NCBI RefSeq assembly: GCF_020169415.1
Contig: NZ_JAIULG010000029.1
Span: 1-55,968 of the forward strand
From: Tsukamurella sp. M9C
GTDB lineage: Bacteria > Actinomycetota > Actinomycetes > Mycobacteriales > Mycobacteriaceae
DNA length: 55,968 nt
Reading direction: 5' to 3'
Below the pieces are notes generated by a model that saw nothing but the letters and a program-made list of their open reading frames with translations, searched no databases and was not told the origin of the DNA. The first letter of the stretch is position 1. Every line of letters begins with the position of its first letter. The translations under genes were made by a program, and so were the position numbers. Shown piece after piece: positions 44,056 to 52,360 of the stretch.

Positions 44056-45707
44056 CCTGGACCCAGGGGCAACGGCCCATCACCGTCGCGGTACTCGCCA
44101 TGGGCGGCGAGGGCGGTGGCGTCCTCGCCGACTGGATCGTCTCGCTCGGCGAGGACGAGGGCTGGACCGCGCAGAACACCTCCGTCGCCGGCGTCGCCCA
44201 GCGCACCGGAGCCACTGTCTACTACGCCGAGCTCTTCCCGCCGGACGTCACGCACCGCAGCGGGACCGGGCGCGCCCGCGAGACGCCGATCCTCTCGCTC
44301 ATGCCCACGCCCGGCGAGGTCGATGTGCTCATCGCGTCCGAGCTCATGGAGGCCGGCCGTGCGGTGCAGCGCGGCTTCGTCACCCCGGACCGCACCACCC
44401 TCATCGCCTCACTCAATCGGGTCTACTCGATCCTCGAGAAGTCCACGCTCGACGACGGCCGGGTCGACTCGGCGGCTCTGCTCGACGGTGCCGCCTCCGC
44501 GGCGAAGACCCTCGTCTCCGGTGATTTCGCGACGCTCGCCCGCGACAACGGCAGCGTGATCAGCGCGGCGCTGTTCGGCGCCCTCGCGGGCAGCGGCGCC
44601 CTGCCCTTCCCGCGCGAGGACTTCGAGGAGGCGATCCGCAAGGGCGGCAAGGGTGTCGAGACCTCGCTCGCGGCGTTCGCCGCCGGGTACGAGCGGGCGC
44701 GGCAGAGCCTCGCGGAGGACGCCGCCCGGGCGCAGGCCCCCGCCCCGGCGCCGTCCGGCAGTGCTCCCGTGCCGCTGACCCTGCAGGTGCGGCGGCCGAA
44801 GACGCCCGAGGAGCTCAAGGCCGACCGCGAGACCGAGCGCAACGAGATCGCGGCGCGCGCACCGGAATCGCTCGTCGGTCCCGCGCTCGCCGACCGGGCC
44901 CGCCGGGTCGCGCGGTCCTTCCCGCCGGCCGCCGCGTCGATGCTGCTGCACGGGCTCGAGCGCACCGCCGTCTACCAGGACCTCGCCTACGCGGACCGCT
45001 ACCTCGACCGCGTCGCGCGGATCAGCGCCCTCGATCCGGACCACGAGGGGCAGGCCCGGCTCACCGTGGAGGCGGCGCGGCACATCGCGCTGTGGATGAG
45101 CTACCAGGACACGGTGCACGTCGCGCTGCAGAAGGTGCGCGGCCGGCGCATGGACCGCGTGCGCGCCGAGGTGCGGCCCGGCGACGAGCAGGTCATGCGG
45201 GTCCACGAGTACCTGCACCCGCAGGTCGACGAGATCACCGACACGATGCCCACCGCCCTGGGCCGCGCGCTCGAGCACAACCGGGCCTTCGCCAAGGCCG
45301 TCGATACGGTGTGCCACCGCGGCTTCATCATCAACACCACCTCGGTCTGGGGCTACGCCACACTCTCCACCCTCGCCCGGATGCGGCCGCTGCGGCCGCG
45401 GTCCCTGCGGTTCGGCCGCGAGCAGGTCTTCATCGACACCTGGCTCGACACCGTGACCTCGGTGGGCCGCACCGATCCCGCGCTCGCGACCGAGGTGATC
45501 GTCGCCGCGCGGGTCCTCAAGGGCTACGGGCAGACCCACGCCCACGGCGTCGACAGCTTCGGCCTGCTGATGGAGGGGCTGGAACTGGTGCGCGGGCTGC
45601 CCGACGCCGCCGAGCGGATGCGGCGCCTGGTGGACGCCGCGGTGGCCGACGAGGACGGCGGGAAGCTCCGCGACGGCCTCGCCGCCCTGCGCCGCACCGC
45701 GGCGTAG
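44052..45707 (+). CDS. iorB: Indolepyruvate oxidoreductase beta subunit with C-terminal extension
   Basis: A 551-residue partner of IorA. Residues 1-190 are the gamma/beta domain of 2-oxoacid oxidoreductases, starting with VAVLAMGGEGGGVLADWI and AQNTSVAGVAQRTGATVYYAEL. Residues about 240-551 are an alpha-helical extension found in aerobic-type fused IorAB enzymes, not in the short archaeal IorB. So the gene pair looks like a split version of the fused enzyme. The ATG overlaps the iorA stop (ATGA). No further gene is clearly in the same operon. Confidence 0.8.
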   Translation: MTWTQGQRPITVAVLAMGGEGGGVLADWIVSLGEDEGWTAQNTSVAGVAQRTGATVYYAELFPPDVTHRSGTGRARETPILSLMPTPGEVDVLIASELMEAGRAVQRGFVTPDRTTLIASLNRVYSILEKSTLDDGRVDSAALLDGAASAAKTLVSGDFATLARDNGSVISAALFGALAGSGALPFPREDFEEAIRKGGKGVETSLAAFAAGYERARQSLAEDAARAQAPAPAPSGSAPVPLTLQVRRPKTPEELKADRETERNEIAARAPESLVGPALADRARRVARSFPPAAASMLLHGLERTAVYQDLAYADRYLDRVARISALDPDHEGQARLTVEAARHIALWMSYQDTVHVALQKVRGRRMDRVRAEVRPGDEQVMRVHEYLHPQVDEITDTMPTALGRALEHNRAFAKAVDTVCHRGFIINTTSVWGYATLSTLARMRPLRPRSLRFGREQVFIDTWLDTVTSVGRTDPALATEVIVAARVLKGYGQTHAHGVDSFGLLMEGLELVRGLPDAAERMRRLVDAAVADEDGGKLRDGLAALRRTAA

Positions 45708-45760
45708 GGTTCGGCGCCGCTTCGCCGGTCGTGCGGGGCGCTCCGTGCGAGGATCGGGCG

Positions 45761-46525
45761 ATGGAGTTCCGCGAGACCTTCGACCGGCTCGACCCGACGA
45801 TCTGGACGGACTCGTACCTGCCGGCGTGGAGTTCGCGGGCGGCCGCCCGCGCGACGGTCGCGGCGGGCCCGGACGGGCTCACGCTCTCGATCCCGCCGGA
45901 ACAGGGCCCGTGGTGTCCGGACACGCACCCCACCCCGCTGCGCGTCTCGGGCATCCACTCCGCGAACCGGTCGGGCCCCGTCGGATCGACGGACGCGCCG
46001 CAGCCCTTCCTCCCCGGCCAGACCGTGCAGGAGGAGCAGGCCACCCGCCTCGGGTTCGCGCCGCACTTCGGCGGCATCGCCGTCACCTGCTCGGCCGTGC
46101 TCACGCCCCGGTCGATGTTCGCCGCGTGGATGGTGGGGCTGGAGGACCGCGTCGAACGCTGCGGCGAGATCTGCCTCGTGGAGGTCTTCGGCGACGCGAT
46201 CGAGGACGGGATCGCCGCAGTCGGCCAGGGCATCCATCGCTTCCGCGATCCCGCGCTGACGGAGGACTTCTCCGCCGAACGCCACGCCGTCGACGTGAGC
46301 CGGCCGCACACGTACCGCGCGGACTGGGAGCCCGGGCGCGTGACCTTCTCCATCGACGGCACCGTCACGCGCGTCAGTCCCCAAGCGCCGGACTACCCGA
46401 TGATGCTCATCCTCGGGATCTTCGACTTCCCCGACCGGGTGGGGGACCCGGCGATCACGCCGAGCATGACGGTGTCCGCGGTGACGGGAACCGGCCTCGG
46501 CCCCGCCACCGCGATCCGCTCGTAG
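45761..46525 (+). CDS. GH16-like concanavalin-fold protein with altered active site
   Basis: A 254-residue cytosolic-looking protein without a signal peptide. FRETFDRLDPTIWTDSYLP at the start and HTYRADWEPGRVTFSIDGTVTR near 190-210 are typical of glycoside hydrolase family 16. The catalytic motif E-[IL]-D-x-x-E is here E136-I-C138-L-V-E141: the middle Asp is Cys. It may be a hydrolase with altered activity, or a binding protein. It lies 53 bp after iorB, but the link to that operon is unclear. Confidence 0.65.
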   Translation: MEFRETFDRLDPTIWTDSYLPAWSSRAAARATVAAGPDGLTLSIPPEQGPWCPDTHPTPLRVSGIHSANRSGPVGSTDAPQPFLPGQTVQEEQATRLGFAPHFGGIAVTCSAVLTPRSMFAAWMVGLEDRVERCGEICLVEVFGDAIEDGIAAVGQGIHRFRDPALTEDFSAERHAVDVSRPHTYRADWEPGRVTFSIDGTVTRVSPQAPDYPMMLILGIFDFPDRVGDPAITPSMTVSAVTGTGLGPATAIRS

Positions 46526-46528
46526 GAA

Positions 46529-46545
46529 CGGCCGCTCAGCGGCCG
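46529..46545. terminator. Short hairpin with a stop codon in its loop
   Basis: CGGCCGC-TCA-GCGGCCG. The loop TCA is the stop codon (TGA) of the minus-strand desaturase gene. It lies between two convergent genes and may act as a weak terminator. Confidence 0.4.
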
Positions 46546-48140
46546 AGCAGGCGCCGGACGCGGGTGAGGGCACCGTCGTCGCGCTTGAGCAGTTCCTGCG
46601 CGACGAGGTGACCGGAGCCGCCACCGAGGCCCGGCCCCGGGTGAGTGGCGGCCCCGATGTGCCACAGCCCGTCGACCGCGGTGCGGTGACGGGCGGTGAG
46701 CGGCCCGGGTCGCCAGAAGATGTTCTGGTCCAGCTCCGCGGCACCGCAGTACGGATCGCCCTGCACGGCATTGGGGTTCGCGGCCGCCAGGTCGACGGGG
46801 CTGATCGCGCTGACGGCGAGGACCGCGTCCCGGGTGCCCGGCGCCGCCTCCTCGACGAGTCCGAGCACCCGGTCGACGTAGCCGGCGACCAGCTCGTCGG
46901 TCCAGCCCGCGGACGTGTCGAGCTCGCCCGCCGCGTCGCCGACCGGCGCGAACGGGACCTCCTGCAACTGCAGCCACAGCATGCCCCGGCCCGCGGGGAC
47001 CCGGCTCGGATCGATGAGGGCCTGCTGCCCGACGACCACCGTTGGACGGGCGGGCAGCAGGCCCGCCTCGGCCTGCGCGCACGCGACGCCGACGGAGTCC
47101 GAGCCGGCGGTGAGGTGCACCAACGGCGCGCCGTCGAGCGCGGGGTCGGACCACTCGAGCGGCTCATCCAGCGCGACGTGCACCTGCATCGCCGCCCGGC
47201 CGTACTGGTAGCCGCGCGCCTCGGCGCGGACCGCCTCGGGCACGGCCGATTCCGGGAGCAGGTCGCAGTACAGCGCCGTCGGCGTCACCGAGGCGAGGAC
47301 GGCCTGCCGCGCGTCGATCCGGCGCCCGCCGACCATGACGCCCGCGGCGCGGCCCGACTCGACGAGGATCCGGTCGACCGGAGCTCCCGTCAGGACCTCG
47401 ACGCCCCGCTCGGCGAGCAGCGACGCGAAGGCGTCGAGGAAGGCCCGCTGCCCGCCCACGGCGACCGGCAGGCCCGCGCCGTGCATCGTCGCCGCGAAGA
47501 CCGGGATCATCAGCCCGCCCGAGGCGCTGTCGGGGCTCAGGCCCGCGTGCAATAGCCACGGCGCCCAGAGCTGGTCCACCTCGGTGCCCTCGAACGTCCG
47601 CCGGCCCCAGCGTCGCCCGCTCGTCGCGGCGTCGCGGACCCAGCCCTCGGTACGGCCCAGGCCGCGCCGCAGCATCGTCGCCGCGTGGCCCAGCACCCCC
47701 GGGGCTCGGGTCTCGTTGCCCAGCAGGGCGCCGATGACGTCGAGGTCGCCGCCGATCCGGTCGAGCATCGCCAGGTAGGCGGCGCGGTCCCGCTCCGAGA
47801 ACTGTTCGACGGTGCGCGCCGGGTCCCGGTGCGCGACCACCGCGGGGCGGTCGCCGGAAACCGACCCGGTGACGGCGTCGTCGGCGTTCGCGTACGCGAG
47901 ACCGTGCCGGTGCAGGTCCTCGCCGAGCGTCGCGTACGCGCCGCCGGTGACGAAGAGGGGGTGCCACGACGAGTAGGTGTCGTGCACGAAGCCCGGCAGC
48001 GTGAGCTCGTCGCTCGCGAGGAAGCCGCCGAGCCGGTCGGCGGCCTCGATGAGGCACACCGACCGGCCGGAACCCGCGAGCTCGGCCGCGGCGACGAGCC
48101 CGTTGATGCCGGACCCGATGACGACGACGTCGGCCGTCAT
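46536..48140 (-). CDS. Phytoene desaturase-like FAD oxidoreductase
   Basis: A 534-residue FAD enzyme of the CrtI/amine oxidase superfamily. VVVIGSGINGLVAAAELAGSG and E-A-A-D-R-L-G-G form the N-terminal nucleotide fold. HDTYSSWHPLF near 60 and DGLWHIGAATHPGPGLGGGSGHLVA near 500 are the substrate and C-terminal FAD regions. Members are often called desaturase or isomerase, but most are uncharacterised. No carotenoid genes lie near, so carotenoid synthesis is not supported. It overlaps the FMO stop (ATGA) as the last gene of the SDR-FMO-desaturase operon. Confidence 0.8.
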   Translation of the reverse strand: MTADVVVIGSGINGLVAAAELAGSGRSVCLIEAADRLGGFLASDELTLPGFVHDTYSSWHPLFVTGGAYATLGEDLHRHGLAYANADDAVTGSVSGDRPAVVAHRDPARTVEQFSERDRAAYLAMLDRIGGDLDVIGALLGNETRAPGVLGHAATMLRRGLGRTEGWVRDAATSGRRWGRRTFEGTEVDQLWAPWLLHAGLSPDSASGGLMIPVFAATMHGAGLPVAVGGQRAFLDAFASLLAERGVEVLTGAPVDRILVESGRAAGVMVGGRRIDARQAVLASVTPTALYCDLLPESAVPEAVRAEARGYQYGRAAMQVHVALDEPLEWSDPALDGAPLVHLTAGSDSVGVACAQAEAGLLPARPTVVVGQQALIDPSRVPAGRGMLWLQLQEVPFAPVGDAAGELDTSAGWTDELVAGYVDRVLGLVEEAAPGTRDAVLAVSAISPVDLAAANPNAVQGDPYCGAAELDQNIFWRPGPLTARHRTAVDGLWHIGAATHPGPGLGGGSGHLVAQELLKRDDGALTRVRRLLGR

Positions 48141-49711
48141 GCGGCGCGCCTCGGTCCGGCTCCGGACGGGACCGCCGAGGCGGCCGGGCGGGGCCGGCGC
48201 GCGAGGAGGCGCCTGGTCACCCACCGGTAGTCCGCGGGCTTCGGCGGGAGCAGCCACTCGCGCACCCGCTGGCGCCGCGAGAGTTTCAGGCCCATCTCCT
48301 CGATGATCTCGTCGATGTTGTGCATCGAGAACGGGATCAAGTTCGTGCCGCGGGCGTGGTGCCCCTCGGTGCGATCGCGCATCCAGCGCAGCCGCGCCGA
48401 GACCTGCTCGCGGCGCTCCGGTACCGGCGGCAGCTCGGCCGCGCCGTCGAGGACGTGCGCGACGTAGAGCGAGGCCATCTCGGCCGACAGCGGCGAGAAG
48501 AAGGAGGAGTTGTAGCCGACGAAGGCGAGGCCGGGGACCTCGTGCGGGAGGATGAAGCGGTAGAGCTCGAAGTCGCCGTTCGCGTCGGTGAGCCGGGCCT
48601 GCACGTCGGCGTCCAGGAAGGGCACGTCCTGCCGCCATCCCGTCGCCGCGATGATGACGTCGGCCGGCACCGTCGACCCGTCGGACAGGCGCGCCGCCGG
48701 GCGGCCGTCCTCGACGAGCAGCTCGGCGATCTCCGTGTCGCGGCGCACCGCGAGGCTGCCATCCTGCACCGCCTCGAAGAAGCCCTCGCTCACGAGACTG
48801 ACCGTACTGCGCGCGATGCGCTCGAAGTCGCCGTCCGGCACGAGCCCGTACTCCTTGAGCTTGAGCTGGCGCGTCGCCACGGCCTGCAGGCTCGCGAGCA
48901 TGCTGTTGCGCACGGGCTTGCCCGCGCCGTGCAGGAAGGCCTCCACGCCCTGCAGTCGCTGGTACTCGAACAGGGCCTCGCCGAGCCGGGTGAGCATGAG
49001 GAACTTGTAGTTGATCGCGCCGCCGAGGTGCCGCGGCATCTTCCACAGCAGCTTCCGTGCGATCACCGTGGCGCTGCCGGTGACGGGTGCGATCGCCGAT
49101 GCCACGTCGCAGGCCGACTTGCCGTAGCCCACGACCAGCACGTCGCGGCCGGCCACCTCGTCGAGCGAGTGCACGTCGCCGGGCGCGCAGAGTCGCCCGC
49201 CCGCCGCCTCGAAGGCCTCGCGGCCCGGCCACCCCGGGATGGACGGCGCCGAGAAGATCCCGTTCGCGCTCACCAGGTAGTCGTATTCCTCGGTGCTCAC
49301 GCCCTCCGGGCCCTCAGCGGTCACCGACCAGGTGACCGGCCGCAGCGCGGGGTTCGCGGTCACGTCGGACTCCGACGGCGCACCGTCGGGCTCGGACAGG
49401 GTGGCGGAGATGACGGTGGTGGACACCCGGAATCGGTCCCGGAGGCCGAACCGGTCGACGTAGCCGTCGAGGTACTCCTGCACCTGCGCGCTCTCGAGCC
49501 ACTGCGGGTAGTGCCGCGGCATCGTCTGATCCGACAGGCAGTACGTGCCCTTGTTGTTCTGGGTGCGCAGGCCCGGGTAGCGGCGCGACGCGCTCCAGAC
49601 CCCGCCGATGTCGGGGGCCTTCTCGTAGACGGTGACGTCGTGGCCGAACTGGGTGAGGACCTTGGCTGCGGAGACTCCGGCGAAGCCGGCTCCGATCACG
49701 GCGATACGCAT
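48137..49711 (-). CDS. FMO-type flavin monooxygenase
   Basis: A 524-residue flavoprotein of the FMO/Baeyer-Villiger group. The FAD motif is VIGAGFAGVSAAK at 4-16, and the NADPH motif is VVGYGKSACDVAS near 190-202. AATGWRQDVPFL near 350 is the conserved A-T-G strand of FMOs. The strict Baeyer-Villiger fingerprint is not clear, so either heteroatom oxygenation or ketone oxidation is possible. It follows the SDR gene by 14 bp. A dehydrogenase, a monooxygenase and a desaturase together suggest oxidation of one alicyclic or lipid-like substrate. Confidence 0.8.
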   Translation of the reverse strand: MRIAVIGAGFAGVSAAKVLTQFGHDVTVYEKAPDIGGVWSASRRYPGLRTQNNKGTYCLSDQTMPRHYPQWLESAQVQEYLDGYVDRFGLRDRFRVSTTVISATLSEPDGAPSESDVTANPALRPVTWSVTAEGPEGVSTEEYDYLVSANGIFSAPSIPGWPGREAFEAAGGRLCAPGDVHSLDEVAGRDVLVVGYGKSACDVASAIAPVTGSATVIARKLLWKMPRHLGGAINYKFLMLTRLGEALFEYQRLQGVEAFLHGAGKPVRNSMLASLQAVATRQLKLKEYGLVPDGDFERIARSTVSLVSEGFFEAVQDGSLAVRRDTEIAELLVEDGRPAARLSDGSTVPADVIIAATGWRQDVPFLDADVQARLTDANGDFELYRFILPHEVPGLAFVGYNSSFFSPLSAEMASLYVAHVLDGAAELPPVPERREQVSARLRWMRDRTEGHHARGTNLIPFSMHNIDEIIEEMGLKLSRRQRVREWLLPPKPADYRWVTRRLLARRPRPAASAVPSGAGPRRAA

Positions 49712-49725
49712 GGCTGTGTGTTCTC

Positions 49726-50529
49726 CTACTCGGTGCCCGCGGGGGCCAACAGGGGGATCGAGGGGGCGGCCTGTTCCGGCCCCATCGCGGAGTAGCCGCC
49801 GTCGGCGGCCCAATCGGCGCCGGTCACGACGGACGCGGCGTCGGAGCACAGGAAGGCGACCACGCGGCCGACCTCGATCGGGTCGGCGACGCGGCCCGTC
49901 AGGTGGAAGGGCGCGGCGACGCCGTCGGTGTGCGCGCGGTCGTGCTCGGAGACGGTGTCCATGATCTTCGACCACACCCAGCCGGGGCTGACCGAGTTCA
50001 CCCGGATCCCCTCGGCCGCATAGTCCATCGCCATCGACCGGGTGATCTGGACCAGCGCCGCCTTGCAGGCGGGGTAGACCCAGCGGCCGGTCTGCGCCAC
50101 CGAGCTGGAGATCGACGTGAAGTTCACGATCGACCCGTGCCCGCTCGCGGCCAGTGCGCGCCGCGCGGCCGCCGCGACGCGGACCGCGCTCGCGACGTTG
50201 ACGTCGAAGGCCGTCAGCCAGTCCGCGCGGGCGGTGTCGGCCCCGTCGTCGAGGTAGGTGCAGGCGAGGTTGACGACGATGTCGAGCCCGCCGTGCTCGC
50301 GGGCGGTCGCGGCGACCAGGTCCGCGACCTGTGCGTCGTCGGTGATGTCCGTTGTGCGCGCGATCACGCGCTCGCCGAGCCGATCCGCGATCGCCCGCGC
50401 ACCGTCGGCGTCGATGTCGGCGACAATCACCGTCGCGCCCTCCGCGTGCAACGCCTCCACCACGCCGTGCCCGACCAGGGTCGCCCCACCGGTCACGATC
50501 GCTGTACGCCCGTCCAGATTTCCCGTCAT
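49726..50529 (-). CDS. Short-chain dehydrogenase/reductase with variant motifs
   Basis: A 267-residue SDR. The cofactor loop is T13-G-G-A-T-L-V-G20. The usual N-N-A-G is N87-L-A-C90. The catalytic residues Asn111, Ser139, Tyr152 and Lys156 (YPACK) are present, so it should be active. Asp38 favours NAD. It is the first gene of the SDR-FMO-desaturase operon, transcribed from the AraC-type module at 50581-50641. The ATG at 50529 follows GGTGGAGG. Confidence 0.85.
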   Translation of the reverse strand: MTGNLDGRTAIVTGGATLVGHGVVEALHAEGATVIVADIDADGARAIADRLGERVIARTTDITDDAQVADLVAATAREHGGLDIVVNLACTYLDDGADTARADWLTAFDVNVASAVRVAAAARRALAASGHGSIVNFTSISSSVAQTGRWVYPACKAALVQITRSMAMDYAAEGIRVNSVSPGWVWSKIMDTVSEHDRAHTDGVAAPFHLTGRVADPIEVGRVVAFLCSDAASVVTGADWAADGGYSAMGPEQAAPSIPLLAPAGTE

Positions 50530-50580
50530 GCCTCCACCTCGCGTCGAGTCCGTGGCGCCGTGCGGGCGCCGATCGATCCG

Positions 50581-50641
50581 GACGGTAGTGACGCAGGTCA
50601 TAGCCCTGCTATCCGCTTCGGCGCGCCCACTATCCAGTTCG
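50581..50641 (-). promoter_or_regulatory. AraC-type promoter module upstream of the SDR operon
   Basis: On the minus strand, half-sites CGAACTGGATAG (50641-50630) and CGAAGCGGATAG (50620-50609) are 21 bp apart, two helical turns, each followed within 1-2 nt by GGGC. CTACCGTC (50588-50581) holds the -10 TACCGT. The second half-site overlaps the -35 position, as at class II AraC promoters. The AraC-family gene is next to it. Confidence 0.7.
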
Positions 50642-50718
50642 CGGTATTGCGCCTGCTTGACGACAGGCAGGAATGCAGCACATGATGGGGACGTGATCCA
50701 CGCCACAGGGAGGTGTCC

Positions 50719-51681
50719 GTGACCGCTCCGACGGTCCTGAGGACGAGGGACGTCGACGTAGCCCGGGCGCGGGTGGCCGACTTCTTCTGCGACCACCGGC
50801 TCGACCCGGTGGGTCGCGCGCACGCCATCGACATGCGCCTGCGCATCGACACCATCGGCTCGATGGGCCTCGTGCACCTCGACTACGGCGAGCCGGTCCA
50901 GATCCGTCCCGGGCCGCTCGCCACCTTCTACCTGGTGCAGATCCCGCTCGCTGGCCGGGCCGTCGTGGAGCACGGCGCCACGCGGGTCCAGTCCTCTCCC
51001 CATCTCGCCACCGTCCTGTCGCCCACGTCGCCGACGTCGATGACCTGGCAGCGCGGCAACCCGCAGCTCTGCGTGCGGCTGCGGCGCAGCACCGTCGACC
51101 GGGAGCTCATGCGCCGGCTCGGCAGCGAGGTCACGACGCCGCTGCGGTTCGACGTGGGCATGGACCTGCGCCGTCCCGACGTCGCGTCCTGGGTCCGGAT
51201 GGTGCGCTTCCTCGGCGACGAGGCCCTGCGCGGCTCCTCCTCAGTGGGCGGTGCCGACTGCTCCGAGTACCTCGCCCGCGGAGTCGTGAACCAGCTCCTC
51301 GACGTGCAGCCGCACAACTACAGCGCGGCCCTCGCCGCGGCGGCGGACGGTGCCGCCAGTCTCGGCTCGCGGATGGTCGCGCTCGTCGACGACCACCTCG
51401 CCGACCCGCTCGGCCCGGGCTGGCTCGCGGAGCGCCTGCGGGTGAGTGTCCGCGCGCTGCGCGAGGCCTGCCGATCCGAACTCGACTCGACGCCGATCGC
51501 CGTCGTCAAGGAGCGGCGACTGCTCGCCGCCCGCGCCCGGCTGCTGGACGCGATGCATCCGGGGCGCACGGTCACCGACGTCGCGCTGAGCGTGGGGCTG
51601 ACGCACCTGGGTCGGTTCGCCGTCGACTACCGGGAGCGCTTCGGGGAGTCGCCGAGCGAGACGGCCGCGGCGACGGCCTGA
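50719..51681 (+). CDS. AraC-family transcriptional activator
   Basis: A 320-residue regulator. Residues 1-185 are a cupin-like ligand domain of the kind found in AraC_binding-like proteins (FYLVQIPLAGRAVVEHG near 77). Residues about 215-320 carry two helix-turn-helix motifs, GWLAERLRVSVRALREACR and VTDVALSVGLTHLGRFAVDYRERFGESP. It is divergent from the SDR operon and probably activates it; the same site occurs before the cyclase gene. GTG 50719 was chosen because GGGAGG lies 6 nt upstream; GTG 50713 overlaps that site. Confidence 0.85.
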   Translation: MTAPTVLRTRDVDVARARVADFFCDHRLDPVGRAHAIDMRLRIDTIGSMGLVHLDYGEPVQIRPGPLATFYLVQIPLAGRAVVEHGATRVQSSPHLATVLSPTSPTSMTWQRGNPQLCVRLRRSTVDRELMRRLGSEVTTPLRFDVGMDLRRPDVASWVRMVRFLGDEALRGSSSVGGADCSEYLARGVVNQLLDVQPHNYSAALAAAADGAASLGSRMVALVDDHLADPLGPGWLAERLRVSVRALREACRSELDSTPIAVVKERRLLAARARLLDAMHPGRTVTDVALSVGLTHLGRFAVDYRERFGESPSETAAATA

Positions 51682-51733
51682 GGAGCGCGGAGTCGACTTC
51701 CGCGTAGCCCGGGGTTTCTGATTGGATCACCGA

Positions 51734-52360
51734 ATGCTCGTCGCCCTGCTCTCGTTCGCCGCCGCCTCCGCCGTGCTCGTCATCGTGCCCGGACCCGACA
51801 CCCTTGTCGTGGTGCGCGGCGTGGCGCAGGGCGGCCGCGGTACCGGGCTGCGCACCAGCCTCGGGGTGCTCAGCGGCCTCGTCATCTGGGTGCTCGCCGC
51901 GGTGCTCGGGCTCTCGGCGATGCTCAAGGCCAGCGAATACGGCTACACCGCGCTCAAGGTGGTCGGCGCCGCGTACCTGATCTACATGGGCGTGCAGTCC
52001 CTGCGTGCGGTGATACGCGGCACGGCGCTGGGGGAGCAGCCGGCCGCCCCGATGGAGACGTCGTGGCGCACGGGCGGCTTCACCGCGGGCTTCCTCACCG
52101 ACCTGCTCAACCCGAAGATCGGTGTGCTGTTCGTGAGCCTGCTCCCGGGCTTCGTGCCCGCCGGCTACTCGGTGACCTGGACGACGCTCGCCCTGGGCGG
52201 CGTCTACATCGCGCTGACGGCGGTCTACTGCGGCGTGTTGATCGCGGCCGCCGGCACGGTGACCCGCTGGATGCGGACGCCCCGCACCCGGCGGATGCTG
52301 GACGGCGTCGCGGGTGTCGCGCTCATCGGCTTCGGCGCCAAGCTGGTCACCGAGCGGTAG
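51734..52360 (+). CDS. LysE-family amino acid exporter
   Basis: A 208-residue membrane protein with about six segments. IVPGPDTLVVVRGVAQGGRGTGLRTSLGV is the LysE/RhtB signature, with the P-G-P in TM1. AAYLIYMGVQSL and GFLTDLLNPKIGVLFVSLLPGF are the later conserved stretches. It would export an amino acid or derivative. The ATG at 51734 gives the usual family length; the TTG at 51722 would add four residues. Its last 14 bp overlap the end of the convergent propeller gene. Confidence 0.85.
   Translation: MLVALLSFAAASAVLVIVPGPDTLVVVRGVAQGGRGTGLRTSLGVLSGLVIWVLAAVLGLSAMLKASEYGYTALKVVGAAYLIYMGVQSLRAVIRGTALGEQPAAPMETSWRTGGFTAGFLTDLLNPKIGVLFVSLLPGFVPAGYSVTWTTLALGGVYIALTAVYCGVLIAAAGTVTRWMRTPRTRRMLDGVAGVALIGFGAKLVTER

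Noticed and set aside
46536-48140. Carotenoid biosynthesis gene
   Set aside because: The protein resembles phytoene desaturases, but there is no phytoene synthase, cyclase or prenyl synthase nearby, and the operon partners are an SDR and an FMO.
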